From Paludibacteraceae bacterium (GTDB lineage: Bacteria > Bacteroidota > Bacteroidia > Bacteroidales > Paludibacteraceae), in assembly GCA_905235225.1 (NCBI GenBank), contig CAJOKE010000021.1:1-45592 (forward strand): DNA of 45,592 nucleotides. The letters are read 5' to 3'. The notes beneath the pieces were generated by a model. The model was given only the letters and a program-made list of their open reading frames with translations. It was not told the DNA's origin and searched no databases. A program made the position numbers and the translations under genes. Below are positions 33,384-44,004 of this stretch, piece after piece; position 1 is the first letter of the stretch, and the number at the start of each line of letters is the position of its first letter.

Positions 33384-35603
33384 TCAGTCAAATGATGTTA
33401 GGCAGCGTGAGTCGGGGCCTATACGGTAAATGAAATCGGTGTCGTCGGTAGCAAACCAGACAGAGGACTGTGTCCCTTTATGCTGCTCATGCCAGTAGCC
33501 CAACTGCTCGGGTGTAAGGGTAAAGGTGACGGTTCGCGACTCGCCTGCGGGGATGAGGATTTTCCGATAGCCTTTGAGTTCGCAAATCGGTCTGACCAAG
33601 TCGCCGCCGCATTGGCGGACAAACAACTGGGGCGTCTCATAGGCATCGACGTTGCCGGTGTTCGTGACGGTGCATGAAACGTTCTGCCCGTCGGTAAGCG
33701 TTTCGCCGTATTCGAACGTGGTGTAAGTCAGCCCGAAGCCGAAGGGGAAGAGCGGTTCAACGGGCGTTTCAAGCCAATATGAGGACTGTCCGATGGAGAA
33801 CTGGGGGCAGCCGATGGGAATAGAGTCGATGAGCATAGGCGGCTCGTATGACGGTCTGCCCGTCCGGTGGCGGTTGTAATAGAGGGGAACCTGCCCGACC
33901 ATCTTGGGGAATGTAATCGGCAGCCTGCCGGACGGGGCAACCTTTCCCGTGATGACATTTGCCAGTCCGGGTCCCGCCATTGTTCCGCCATGGAAGGAAT
34001 ACAGGACGGCGGCAGCACGGTCAATCTGTGCGCCAATGGTAAGGGGTCTGCCCGCCATGACAACCATGACAACAGGTTTGCCGGTAGCGGCGAGTACGTC
34101 CATCATTTCGGTTTGTGCGCCGGGCAGATTGAGGTCGGCACGACAGCGCGCTTCACCGGAAAGAATCGCTTCCTCTCCACAGAAGAAAAGGATGACATCG
34201 GCGTGGCGGGCGGCATCGCGCAAACGCGCGAATTGCGTAGTCTGCCGGTCACGGCTGTAATCAAGTCCGGGGATGAAGGTGATGTTTTTTCCCGCCCACT
34301 GCCGCAAGGCGTCAAGCGGTGTAACGGAGTGTGCGGGTTCGCCGTCGAAAACCCATGTGCCAAGTTGCTCCTTGGGCTGGTGCGCCAAGGGTCCGCAAAC
34401 AAGCACGTTGAGGGACTTATCCCTGAGTGGCAGGATTCCGTTATTTTTGAGCAGGACAGTCCCCTGCTCGACCAGTTCGGTAGCCACCGCCAACGCCTCG
34501 GGCGTATAGGCAACGGAGTCCGTCTCGGGAACATAGGGGTTGTCAAATAATCCCAAGCGGTATTTTATGCGCAAAATGGAACGTACACAGTCATCAATCA
34601 TTTGCTCATCCACCAGTTTGTCTTTGACCAGCCCGGCGAGATAATCATGGTAGATATTGCCCTGCATGTCCATTTCCATGCGGGCGTTGATGCAACGCAA
34701 TGCGGCGTCCTTTTTGTTTTTCGCCAGTCCGTGCGGCACAAGGTCGGAGCCGGAACCCCAGTCGCTGACCAGTAGCGCGTCCGAGTGCCATTCGTCCCGC
34801 AGGATATCAATGTTAAGGTGTGCGTTGGCGGATGATGGCAGTCCGTTCAGGTCGTTGAATGAACACATGACAGACATTGCTCCGGCATCCAAAGCGGCTT
34901 TGAACGGCGGCAGATAAACATCCCTGAGCTGCGTCTCGGGAATCCATGTTGTGTTATAGTCGCGTCCGCCCTCAGAAGCCGAATAGCCTGCGAAGTGCTT
35001 GACGCAGGCAGCCATGGCGTTTGGCATTTTGCCGTCCGGCATTTGCTCGTTTTGGTAGCCACGCACGACAGCCGCCGCCATAGTGGATGTGAGGTACGTG
35101 TCCTCTCCGTATCCCTCTGCGACCCGTCCCCACCGCGGATCGCGAGCCACATCAACCATAGGGGAAAACGTCCATCGCAGTCCCGCCGAGACCGCTTCTT
35201 GCGCCGTCAGTGCCGCAGCCTGCTCCACCAGTTCGGGATTCCACGTCGCCCCCTGTCCCAACGGAATAGGATAAATCGTGCGGAAACCGTGAATGACATC
35301 CCTTGCCGCAACCAAAGGAATCCCCAAACGTGTCTTCTCGACAGCCATCCGTTGGAGACGGTTAATCTGTTTGGCACCGACGATATTGAAAATCGAGCCG
35401 CATTGGCCTGCGCAAATCAAAGCCTCTTTCTCTTCGGTGTTCCAAGAGGGGTCAAGTTGGTTCATCTGCCCGATTTTCTCCTCAAGGGTCATTCGCGACA
35501 GCAGGTCATCGATAAAGCGGTCTTCCTCACTTTTCGGTGTGCATGACGACAGCACCGCAAGCGTTAAAGACAACGCCGTTATGCGAAATATAGAAGCGTC
35601 CAT
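33384..35603 (-). CDS. bglX: GH3 beta-glucosidase lipoprotein
   Basis: A 739-residue exported glycosidase that releases glucose from beta-glucan oligosaccharides. A lipobox (LAVLSSC, Cys21) anchors it. GH3 domain order is complete: the TIM barrel with RDVIHGFRTIYPIPLGQ, the KHFAGYSASEGGRDYN block and nucleophile Asp281 in LLVSDWGSGSD; then the (alpha/beta)6 domain and a C-terminal fibronectin III-like domain. The first 77 nt, encoding the signal peptide, overlap the end of the GH81 gene in another frame. No later in-frame Met would keep the signal, so the start is well supported. Confidence 0.92.
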   Translation of the reverse strand: MDASIFRITALSLTLAVLSSCTPKSEEDRFIDDLLSRMTLEEKIGQMNQLDPSWNTEEKEALICAGQCGSIFNIVGAKQINRLQRMAVEKTRLGIPLVAARDVIHGFRTIYPIPLGQGATWNPELVEQAAALTAQEAVSAGLRWTFSPMVDVARDPRWGRVAEGYGEDTYLTSTMAAAVVRGYQNEQMPDGKMPNAMAACVKHFAGYSASEGGRDYNTTWIPETQLRDVYLPPFKAALDAGAMSVMCSFNDLNGLPSSANAHLNIDILRDEWHSDALLVSDWGSGSDLVPHGLAKNKKDAALRCINARMEMDMQGNIYHDYLAGLVKDKLVDEQMIDDCVRSILRIKYRLGLFDNPYVPETDSVAYTPEALAVATELVEQGTVLLKNNGILPLRDKSLNVLVCGPLAHQPKEQLGTWVFDGEPAHSVTPLDALRQWAGKNITFIPGLDYSRDRQTTQFARLRDAARHADVILFFCGEEAILSGEARCRADLNLPGAQTEMMDVLAATGKPVVMVVMAGRPLTIGAQIDRAAAVLYSFHGGTMAGPGLANVITGKVAPSGRLPITFPKMVGQVPLYYNRHRTGRPSYEPPMLIDSIPIGCPQFSIGQSSYWLETPVEPLFPFGFGLTYTTFEYGETLTDGQNVSCTVTNTGNVDAYETPQLFVRQCGGDLVRPICELKGYRKILIPAGESRTVTFTLTPEQLGYWHEQHKGTQSSVWFATDDTDFIYRIGPDSRCLTSFD

Positions 35604-38600
35604 TATGTATAAATTTACTGTTTTGACAATTATCCTGTTTCACGTTTTCAGTGGGTGTGGAAGTGTTGCACCGCGCTTGTCCGTACACCTCGACTTCCCA
35701 AAGTGACGATCCGTAACCTGTGTTGCGCGATTTGCATAAGACGCGCACCCACTGCGCCTCGACAGGTTCACCGTTGTCGCGGATGTCAAGCGTTTGCACT
35801 CCGCCCTTTGCATTGGTGACCGACTTGGCAAGGCGGTAGTTGGTACCGTCATCGCTGAGTTCGATGTCATAATCGGTCGCATACGCATTCTCCCAAAAGA
35901 GTTTGACGGTTGTCAGGCGGTAACAGTCTCCCAGATCAACCGCCATCCATTCGTTATCCATAAAGCGGCTCGACCATCGCGTTTCCAAATCTCCGTCCAC
36001 AGCTTTGTCCGCAGCGGTCCCGCCGTTTTCACTGCCGGACATTTCGGTAGGTTTGTTCCGTGCAAGATTGACCTGTGAATACGGTAGCACGGTAATCTTC
36101 GCCGTGACGGTTTGTCCCCCGCAATCGTAGGTCTGTTCATAGCTGCCTGTTTGCGTGGCAAGGTAGGAACAGGTGCAGGTGTCCAAGGGTTCGCCGAACT
36201 GGTTGACCGGGCTGACATGGAATACTTGCGTGTCGCCCAGCGGCACAACGACATCAGCCGGAACAACCACTGCGGCGGCGGCATGTTCCGTTTCCAGAAC
36301 GACAAACGTGAGCGAGGATTCACAGCCATCCGCTGAAGCGGTCACCGTAACAGAGCCGTAATCGGGGCAGGTCAGTTTGTCGGCGTTGAGGAAAGCGGTG
36401 CCATCCGTAACCGTATAAACGGGGTGAACCGTCATTTTGTCGCCGTTGACATTGTAGGCGTTAGTCGTCAAGTGCGTTGACTGCCCCTGATAAAGGACGG
36501 TGTCACTTGCCGCAAGTTCGATAACGAAGACGGAATTAGGGTCGCCCGCCAAGGGACGTCCGTAAGCCTCTAATTCATATAACGATGTACCATACTGCGT
36601 GGCTCTCTCCAAACCGGTTATGCGGATATATCGGGTTCGCGCAGTCGCCAGACCGCAGCCGGCAATCATGATTGTTTCCACCCCGCCAGCAGAAGAAAGC
36701 GTTACGGCAGACCACGATGAATTATCGTCGCTGAATGCCAATTCATATGCGGAAGCGTATGCCGCTTCCCACCGTAAAACAAGGTTGTTGATATAGCATT
36801 TCTGTCCCAAGTCCACCGTCACCGATTCATTGTCGCGGTGTGCCGACCCCCAGCGTGAGGAGAGGTCTCCGTCCGTGAGGTTGGCAGCGAGGCATCCTGC
36901 ATTTTCGACCGATGTCGCAGTAACGGATTTATGCAAAGCCAAGTTAGGATAAGGCAGGTTCCAAGCCAATGGATCCGTATCGGTTTGCGCCGGTTCGTCA
37001 GTAATCGTTGTCACCGTCTTTGATTGCTTTCCCGCAAAGAGAGTCAGTCCCTGCGGTGCGTTAACCGTGGTGTCCTTTTCGCCGAAGAAATGCACCTTGA
37101 CAGGCGTCTCGGCGGTATTGTACACCGCATATGTCATCACTCCGGCAACCGTATCAAGATAAGCGGAAGCCAAAGGGTGATCCGCATAAATGTCAAAGCA
37201 TTTTTCGCCTAAAGAACGGTGTGCATGTGTCAGCCAATATGTAATACCGCCTGTGTCAGGATTTTTCGCCAAAGGCTTGCCCATTTTGTCCATTTTGTCC
37301 CAGACACGTGCAGCCGAGTCGGCGTCAAACAAAGAGAGGTATGAGAGGCAGACATTTCCCAAGCCGGATTCGTCACCCAATCCGCCGGTAGCAGCGTCAT
37401 AGTTACCGACTTCCTTTTTGGCATACATTTGCGTATAATCCCACCGCGCAAAAGGAAGGTCTTCACCAAGACAGTTGGTCAAGACGGGGGAAATAGGCAG
37501 CCACTGTATAGAATGCATCCAGACGGGGTCGCCGGAAAACCAAGTCCACCAGCCCACTCCCTGCATTGTCAAATTGCAACAATAGGGATGCTTGTATTTC
37601 GTAAAATCAATGTTGCGCCGCTTTCGGTCGAACCAGTACTCAGATGTAGCACGGGTTTCGAGCGTATAGCCCATAATACCGGCTTCGAGCATGTCCGGGT
37701 CATTGAGAGCCGCCCCGAGCATCCATAGTCCCCCCCAGCCTTGAATCGCCTCGGAAGTGGATTCCTGTCCGTTGCCGTTTCCGGCATTGCCCAAACCACC
37801 GGCAAAAGAATGTCCGCAATAAGGATCCAGTGTACGGAACCACGGCAGGTCGGGTGAACGCTGCCAGTTGGCATAGTCACGCGCCACTTCGCGAACCATG
37901 TCACCGAATTGCATCCGGAAGTCGTCGTCCAAGAGACAAAGGATTGCAGAGGCATACACAAAATAGCCGTAATGAAAATGGTGGTCGTTAAATGTGTCGG
38001 AATCGTATGATGTGGCAAAGCCGATTAAAGCCCCCCAACGCGGATAACGGGCAAAATAAAAGAGTTGCTCTCCGGGCGTATAGGTGTACCAGTCTGTCAG
38101 GACCTGTTTGAGCCGTTGTTTTGCCAAGCGGAAGGTTGCGGTATCGCCCATTTGCAAGGCAAAAGTCATATAATGCGCCATCTGGGTAAGCCCCTTCCCG
38201 CCCCAATAGGTGTCGCCGCCAAATGAGCCGCGCTTGGCATAATCGGCAGTGAGTTCGGTCATACGTGACAGGGAGAAGCCCTCTTTCCACGCTAACGGAG
38301 CAGGAAAATACGGCAGGAACGGATGAACGGGATAAGTAAATGTAAAGTCGTTTCCTTCCCCCAGCCGCATTGCCCCCCTTGGGCAGGCATACGTTATATC
38401 AGACAGTTGCGTATTATACGCCGCCAAAGCGGGTGCATTTTCAGCACTAAAGTAATGGTGTGGCAGGAAGGCAAGCAAGCAAGGCGACTTGGCGGCAGAG
38501 CCGGAAGTAATACCTTCAGACACGACCGAGAAGGTCGTTGACAACGATGAAGACGAAGCATCATAATGGTACGTCATGGTTGTGCGTCTCGGCACACGTG

Positions 38601-39294
38601 CCGCATAAGCCGCAAATTTGTCATCGGTCAAGCCCGGTGTCTTGAGTCCGACCACAAGCCATGATTTGCCTTGAGCATTCATTGCAGTGACCCAGAACTT
38701 ATCCGGATCGGGGTTAGTGACCGTCATGTCAATTCCCTGCGCTTCCAGCCATATAAGCGGAGATCCATGTACACAGGTCGTGCGTACCCAGTCATCCCCT
38801 GTCCTGACAATAAAAGACACCGAAAAGTCAGACCAGCCGTCCACAAGACACTCAAACTGCGGTTTGGGTGAATGGGCGGATTTAAGCGCGATGTGCAAAG
38901 GAGTGTCCCACTTCATCTCACATCCTGTTTCTTCCCAATGGTCAGGGTAGCCGATATGAATCCCGTCAGGCGTTGCCTCAACCCACGCGGGATACATCCA
39001 TATTTTGCCTGTCCATTCATTGACAAGGGCGTATGTCCACCAGTCGTTAGTCGGCAAAGCCAAAGTTCCCTGCTGCGAGCCGTCCGCCCTGCCTAAACGC
39101 GCCAGCAACGAATCCGGCAAATACAAACGGCGATGTTCCATCTGATAAGCTTGACAGCCTTCGTGTGCGTTTGTACGACTGGCAGAGAGCGGTGCGAATG
39201 AAGCATAAGACCCGCCGCCGACAGGGACAGGGCGTTGCGCATAAGAAAAGACCGTCAGCACACAAAAGAAAAGGACAGAGATGATTTTTCTCAT
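35527..39294 (-). CDS. GH81 endo-beta-1,3-glucanase with two F5/8C-like modules
   Basis: A 1255-residue secreted enzyme with a signal peptide (MRKIISVLFFCVLTVFSYAQ). The first ~700 residues are GH81: NDHHFHYGYFVYAS (Asp437) and GNGNGQESTSEAIQGW (Glu511, Glu515) mark the active site, which cuts internal beta-1,3-glucosidic bonds. Two F5/8C (CBM32-like) modules follow, with NLTDGDLSSRWGSAHRDNES and AVDGDLETRWSSRFMDNEW, separated by Ig-like spacers. The last ~25 residues (KFIHNGRFYISHNGVVFNAC) resemble a Bacteroidales C-terminal sorting-like tail. The end overlaps the GH3 start by 77 nt; the start overlaps GH30 by 4 nt (ATGA). Confidence 0.88.
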   Translation of the reverse strand: MRKIISVLFFCVLTVFSYAQRPVPVGGGSYASFAPLSASRTNAHEGCQAYQMEHRRLYLPDSLLARLGRADGSQQGTLALPTNDWWTYALVNEWTGKIWMYPAWVEATPDGIHIGYPDHWEETGCEMKWDTPLHIALKSAHSPKPQFECLVDGWSDFSVSFIVRTGDDWVRTTCVHGSPLIWLEAQGIDMTVTNPDPDKFWVTAMNAQGKSWLVVGLKTPGLTDDKFAAYAARVPRRTTMTYHYDASSSSLSTTFSVVSEGITSGSAAKSPCLLAFLPHHYFSAENAPALAAYNTQLSDITYACPRGAMRLGEGNDFTFTYPVHPFLPYFPAPLAWKEGFSLSRMTELTADYAKRGSFGGDTYWGGKGLTQMAHYMTFALQMGDTATFRLAKQRLKQVLTDWYTYTPGEQLFYFARYPRWGALIGFATSYDSDTFNDHHFHYGYFVYASAILCLLDDDFRMQFGDMVREVARDYANWQRSPDLPWFRTLDPYCGHSFAGGLGNAGNGNGQESTSEAIQGWGGLWMLGAALNDPDMLEAGIMGYTLETRATSEYWFDRKRRNIDFTKYKHPYCCNLTMQGVGWWTWFSGDPVWMHSIQWLPISPVLTNCLGEDLPFARWDYTQMYAKKEVGNYDAATGGLGDESGLGNVCLSYLSLFDADSAARVWDKMDKMGKPLAKNPDTGGITYWLTHAHRSLGEKCFDIYADHPLASAYLDTVAGVMTYAVYNTAETPVKVHFFGEKDTTVNAPQGLTLFAGKQSKTVTTITDEPAQTDTDPLAWNLPYPNLALHKSVTATSVENAGCLAANLTDGDLSSRWGSAHRDNESVTVDLGQKCYINNLVLRWEAAYASAYELAFSDDNSSWSAVTLSSAGGVETIMIAGCGLATARTRYIRITGLERATQYGTSLYELEAYGRPLAGDPNSVFVIELAASDTVLYQGQSTHLTTNAYNVNGDKMTVHPVYTVTDGTAFLNADKLTCPDYGSVTVTASADGCESSLTFVVLETEHAAAAVVVPADVVVPLGDTQVFHVSPVNQFGEPLDTCTCSYLATQTGSYEQTYDCGGQTVTAKITVLPYSQVNLARNKPTEMSGSENGGTAADKAVDGDLETRWSSRFMDNEWMAVDLGDCYRLTTVKLFWENAYATDYDIELSDDGTNYRLAKSVTNAKGGVQTLDIRDNGEPVEAQWVRVLCKSRNTGYGSSLWEVEVYGQARCNTSTPTENVKQDNCQNSKFIHNGRFYISHNGVVFNACGAVVMHTEK

Positions 39295-40889
39295 AAGGAA
39301 ATGATTATCGTTTTAAGAGAATTTTCCGGCATTTCTATGTTGGCAATATAATCGCCAATCTGCAAGGGAAAAGCAAGTGCTTTCCCTGTATTGAGGATGT
39401 TAATGGCATACGATCCGTCCTGTTTTGCCACCGCGCAGACATGCAATTGAGGCAGCGGCGGTTCGGTTACGCCGAGGACGACATCGCCCGGACGCATTGA
39501 GCGGCTGAATTGTTTGAGGACATAATAATACGGAGTGTAATAGATTTGTCCGTTAACATAGTCCACCATAATTTCCGCCCCGCAGTTATTATTCACATGG
39601 GTCGGTCCGCCAACAGAGTCCAGCACACAGTTCCAGTCAATAAAGCCTGTGAGCCAATGGTTAAGACCGTCAATAATATACGACGCATACCGATGTACCG
39701 GCGTGTATTTGGGATGCCATTCAGGCCACCAAGGTGTCGAATACGCCCAGTCCGTTGCCGAAGGCGTCCACCAGAAGTCGTCATTCAGGAACCAGCCCGA
39801 CTCTTTATATCCTGCGTAGTCCGATACTCCGGGCCATCCATCACGCCCAAGATTATCAATGCACCCTTCCGTATGAATCAACCGTTTGTCAGGATGAGCC
39901 GCATGGAGAGAATCCAAGACATCGGGGAAACAACTGACCGTAGAGCCATACCAATGGAGGGCTACCCCATCGGTATAAAGGTTAGCCAGTGAATCACCAA
40001 ACACCGCAGCCGTATATGGTGCCGCTTCAAACGTATTCTGGTCAAAACAGAGGATTTTAACATCTCCGAAACCGTTTTCATGCAATTGAGGTGCAAGGTG
40101 TTGGCCGATAAGTACTGCTTCCGCCTGAGGTGCCAAGTGCATAGACTCCCACGAACCGTCATTGCCCATGGGTTCGTTCTCGGGCGTAATTGCCCAAAAG
40201 CGAATGCCGGCATCCTTATGCGCTTGCAGGAACTTGACATAATAGCGAGAGAATGCGCCGAAGTATTTGGACATAAGCGAACCGCCGTAGCGGTTAGCCT
40301 TGTCATAAAACATATTGTTGTCTTTCATCCAAGCAGGTGCGGTCCATGGCGAAGCGACCAAGTTCCAAACAGAGTCCTGCTGTGCCAATTTGACCGCGTG
40401 AATTTCGTTCATAAACTGCCAGACGTCAAAGTGTTCGTCCTTAATGTCAGGATACTGTGCTTTTGACCAGCCATCCTGATGGACAGCCATGGAAAAATGT
40501 GTCAGCATATAATCGTCAGGGACATCGTCAAACGAGTAATTCCCCTCGACAGTAAAGTCACTTGCCCCGACAACCGTCCTCGAAGCAGAGAAGTTGGCAC
40601 CATTCTCGCCGTACATCTCGGCAATAATAGCGTGGCGTTGGTCGGGCGGCAAACACGCCAAGACATAGGCGGATGACTCTGTAATTGAGTTTCCGAACCC
40701 GTCAATGGTTTGCCTTTTATCTTCGGGATTAATGATAACAGCCCCTTGGATTGCACCCTTATAAAAGCGAACCTGCTGTTTGTCGGCACATTTGTCTCCG
40801 GCAGCGGAAGACACCCATACATGTGACGATTTAACGCATGGCGAACAAGCACCAAGAATCAAAGCGAATACAAATAAAACGTGTTTCAT
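39291..40889 (-). CDS. GH30 glycosidase lipoprotein (likely beta-1,6-glucanase)
   Basis: A 532-residue exported enzyme with a lipobox (LILGAC, Cys15). GH30 signatures: IDGFGNSITESSA, SPWTAPAWMKDN, the acid/base Glu239 in ITPENEPMGND, and the nucleophile Glu341 in LIHTEGCIDN. A small beta-sandwich closes the C-terminus. GH30 includes endo-beta-1,6-glucanases and beta-glucosylceramidases. The surrounding beta-1,3-glucan genes favour action on beta-1,6 branches of laminarin-type or fungal glucan, but the subfamily was not determined. Both ends overlap neighbours by 4 nt (ATGA). Confidence 0.85.
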   Translation of the reverse strand: MKHVLFVFALILGACSPCVKSSHVWVSSAAGDKCADKQQVRFYKGAIQGAVIINPEDKRQTIDGFGNSITESSAYVLACLPPDQRHAIIAEMYGENGANFSASRTVVGASDFTVEGNYSFDDVPDDYMLTHFSMAVHQDGWSKAQYPDIKDEHFDVWQFMNEIHAVKLAQQDSVWNLVASPWTAPAWMKDNNMFYDKANRYGGSLMSKYFGAFSRYYVKFLQAHKDAGIRFWAITPENEPMGNDGSWESMHLAPQAEAVLIGQHLAPQLHENGFGDVKILCFDQNTFEAAPYTAAVFGDSLANLYTDGVALHWYGSTVSCFPDVLDSLHAAHPDKRLIHTEGCIDNLGRDGWPGVSDYAGYKESGWFLNDDFWWTPSATDWAYSTPWWPEWHPKYTPVHRYASYIIDGLNHWLTGFIDWNCVLDSVGGPTHVNNNCGAEIMVDYVNGQIYYTPYYYVLKQFSRSMRPGDVVLGVTEPPLPQLHVCAVAKQDGSYAINILNTGKALAFPLQIGDYIANIEMPENSLKTIIISL

Positions 40890-43800
40890 ACTTCTACAAT
40901 AAGTTGTCGGATAACGCCATCACGGGCAAAAATATGTTGGCTGTCCTGTTTGGACAAAGTAAGAGGACAATGTTTTCCTTGGCGATATATTATCAGTGTG
41001 CCACAATAGGTAAATTGCAGTTCGCCGTTAATAAAGTCCGCGTCCGACAATATCGTCGGACAGAATGTTATTTGGCCATTATGAACAGAGACTCCTAATT
41101 CAAAGAAACGGGAAATGATGTCTTCTTTGACCTGTCCTGTCATTCCCGGTTGCTGTACACCCGCCATCAAAGGCGTATGGGAATAAGCGTCAAACGGGAA
41201 AGAACCGTATTGTGCCGGGGATTTGTGAGAGCCTAAGCCTTCACGAATGAGCATATAATGTGTTTTCAAGCGAGCCAATGCAGCATCATCGGGAGCGGTA
41301 CGTGCAATTGTTTCCCCCACCGCGAGAAGCAGTTTGGACACCATATGCCAGTAGATACAACCTAAGCCTTCATATTTATAGAACGTGCCGGATCGTCCGG
41401 TGAAAGCGTGATGATTGAATACTTGCTCATAAAGGTCTAAAAGTTGCCTGCGTTCCTCAGCCGAAACGGGGACAGCAGATTTATCCAGAGCCTTCGCCAA
41501 GAAAGACGCATTATTAAAGCCTGCATTAAAGTGAATTGTTCCTTCCAAATCCTGTGTCAAGACGGCGTTATCATTTTGAGCAAGCAAACGCTGTACAACA
41601 GGTAATTTGGCTGCATCTGCCGGAAGGTTATTGAGTTCGAGGAAAGATTTGCGCCGCCGATTCGGATACAGCATATAACTGCGTTGGTCCTCACGATAAA
41701 GGTCAGAGCGGCGCATTGCGTCCAACAAATCAGCAGACTGCTCTGCGGAAAGCAAGCCGGAAGTCAGGACTGCCACTTGCCCTTCCAACATCTGATAAAG
41801 ATGAGTTATAGCAATCGAAGAACGTTGGGAGTCAATAGCGATTAAATTATATGCTTCATAAAGACCGTCGGAACGCTTGTTGGCTGCAATAGTTGAGTCT
41901 AATATCGCCTGTGCGTCCGCCAGGAATGAATGCAGGTCGTTGTTAGTGATTACCGTCTGACTACCCGATAGTCCGGCATAAACCTTTGAGCGGTATGTTT
42001 CGCCTGCGACACCAAGCGACCGGAAGATGTCATATTGTGCCGACTGTTTCAGAGCCTGATGAATGTCATGTAAGAAACGAGCCGTTTCATTTGCCACCAC
42101 AATGTCGGAATCAATGAAAGACTGCAAGAAAGCAATATAACGGCGCATGTAACACAATGTCACCATAGAAGCACCATAACCGACCAAGGCATTATTGGCG
42201 TCATTCCACTCAGGACGGAGCGTATTCATCCAAATACCGGCTCCGGGAACAAAATTGGACAGTTTCGTTAATAAGGTAATGAGCAACTTATCCGCCATTG
42301 TGGTCAGGCATGTATTATGGTTGTGATCCATAACGAGTTTTGCGTCAGACCCGTATTTCGGAATAAGAGAAAGAATCCGATTATGAATGCCGTTATCAAA
42401 AGAAATACTGTTCTTCGGGTCCGCAACAATCTCATCAAACGACTTCAGCCGATAAGGAACGTTTGCGAAAGCAAATATACGCTTATTGAGCAAAGCGTGC
42501 AAAGCCTCTGGATTATGATTATTACTCAACTCAAGGAGTTTGAGCAGATAAATTATCTGGTGATCCCCCCAATAACCGATATTAGACCATGGATTTTCGG
42601 GTTCGATGACTTCATACTCAATGCCGTCACTCGTTACCTTGTATGGATTATATCCGTCCACTGTCGAAGCGTTAAGGAATTTGGCAATGATATGATTGAT
42701 GAAAAGCGGATAAGACAAGGACAATGCTTCCCAATTCTGGAATATATCACGCCAATTACCTTGATAGGAAACAACCGGTTTACCCTGCTCATCCTGCACA
42801 CGAATATTAAATAAATTCCATGGGCGAGAGGGGTCACCGTGGCGGCGTCCAAAAGTCAGAGGCAAATATTCATAGTATTTGCGCAGTGCCTGGGGATCGG
42901 AATCATCAGGAGCAGCCGTTGGCGGGTAATTCAGGTAATACCCGCCGCGCATTGTATTGAATAGCGTATTGGCGAAGTGGCGGGCATCGTTTGCTTCGTC
43001 AGCCGTGTGCTGCACACCGTCATTCTGCGCCACAATACGACACAAGGTTTGCGTTGATTTCGCCATCGCATCTTTGATACATATGACAGAATCAGGTTGA
43101 CTAATAAAACGGATGAGTTTATGCACCGCCACCGCGTCCTGAGAAACATCCGCCACATTGTACCATGTTTTAGATGAAGCCGCATCTAACGTAAATAAAG
43201 CATGAGCGAAGAAAGCTCCGCGGACCCCTTTTGACTCCGTCTCCGGGATTAGAGGTTCATGTTTACGGAAAGCATTAACCGGCTTGGAAGAGACAAAGTA
43301 GTCAGCTTCGGGTAATCCTAATGCGAACACTGTATTACAACGCAAGGATTCAGACGGTTCAGCCCGATCGACAAGAATAGCTTCCATCCGGTATAGAGCC
43401 AAGGACGTTCCGGGTACCAGTTCGGTCTTTTTATACCCGTCCACCAAGGTTGAAAACTCGTTTTGTGTTTTCCGTTCCACCCCTGCAGGAAGAATATTCT
43501 GCAAGCCATCCAGAAGTTCCACATTAAGCGGTTTATCCGTCAGATTCTCCAATGTAGCACGCCGTACCCAACCGTATTGTTCAGCCGGAGTCCAAAGGTA
43601 CGAGAACCGAAGACCAAGAGTGTGATTTTCCTCACAGAAAACAATGGTGTTCCCCACTAATGATTTTGCGATTTTGCGAGTGATGGAATATAACCCCTGC
43701 AGTCTGTCACTAAAAGGTTCCCATAAAGAAGATTCATTTGTCCGAATCAACGTTTTCGGTCCTGTAAAGTCGTATGACTCCGTTATTTTATCATCCGTAT

Positions 43801-43981
43801 AATAAGGGAATAATGCCTCACCCGGAGAACGGCGACCGGCAGTTAGTCCACCAGTAGAAGACAAATACATCCATAAATCCGTATCTGATGCAAGCGAAAT
43901 GAAGAACGGTTGCATTTCGTCATAGTTGGCAATCTCATAAAACCGACTGCCTAAAATATCAATAAATTGCCCTTTTACCAT
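40886..43981 (-). CDS. GH161/GH94-like beta-1,3-glucan phosphorylase candidate
   Basis: A 1031-residue protein without a signal peptide, hence cytoplasmic. The N-terminal ~270 residues look like the beta-sandwich of GH94-type phosphorylases (LWMYLSSTGGLTAGRR, YGWVRRATLENLTDKPL). The (alpha/alpha)6 catalytic part carries SYQGNWRDIFQNWEAL (406-420) with Asp412 as the likely general acid, and later NPWSNIGYWGDHQ. Length and sequence fit beta-1,3-glucan phosphorylases (GH161, possibly GH149), which split oligosaccharides with phosphate into glucose-1-phosphate. The transporter just upstream and extracellular GH81/GH16 enzymes support this. The family assignment is from memory and moderately certain. 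Confidence 0.65.
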   Translation of the reverse strand: MVKGQFIDILGSRFYEIANYDEMQPFFISLASDTDLWMYLSSTGGLTAGRRSPGEALFPYYTDDKITESYDFTGPKTLIRTNESSLWEPFSDRLQGLYSITRKIAKSLVGNTIVFCEENHTLGLRFSYLWTPAEQYGWVRRATLENLTDKPLNVELLDGLQNILPAGVERKTQNEFSTLVDGYKKTELVPGTSLALYRMEAILVDRAEPSESLRCNTVFALGLPEADYFVSSKPVNAFRKHEPLIPETESKGVRGAFFAHALFTLDAASSKTWYNVADVSQDAVAVHKLIRFISQPDSVICIKDAMAKSTQTLCRIVAQNDGVQHTADEANDARHFANTLFNTMRGGYYLNYPPTAAPDDSDPQALRKYYEYLPLTFGRRHGDPSRPWNLFNIRVQDEQGKPVVSYQGNWRDIFQNWEALSLSYPLFINHIIAKFLNASTVDGYNPYKVTSDGIEYEVIEPENPWSNIGYWGDHQIIYLLKLLELSNNHNPEALHALLNKRIFAFANVPYRLKSFDEIVADPKNSISFDNGIHNRILSLIPKYGSDAKLVMDHNHNTCLTTMADKLLITLLTKLSNFVPGAGIWMNTLRPEWNDANNALVGYGASMVTLCYMRRYIAFLQSFIDSDIVVANETARFLHDIHQALKQSAQYDIFRSLGVAGETYRSKVYAGLSGSQTVITNNDLHSFLADAQAILDSTIAANKRSDGLYEAYNLIAIDSQRSSIAITHLYQMLEGQVAVLTSGLLSAEQSADLLDAMRRSDLYREDQRSYMLYPNRRRKSFLELNNLPADAAKLPVVQRLLAQNDNAVLTQDLEGTIHFNAGFNNASFLAKALDKSAVPVSAEERRQLLDLYEQVFNHHAFTGRSGTFYKYEGLGCIYWHMVSKLLLAVGETIARTAPDDAALARLKTHYMLIREGLGSHKSPAQYGSFPFDAYSHTPLMAGVQQPGMTGQVKEDIISRFFELGVSVHNGQITFCPTILSDADFINGELQFTYCGTLIIYRQGKHCPLTLSKQDSQHIFARDGVIRQLIVEV

Positions 43982-44004
43982 TTTAATACTAACGATTTTA
44001 CCAT

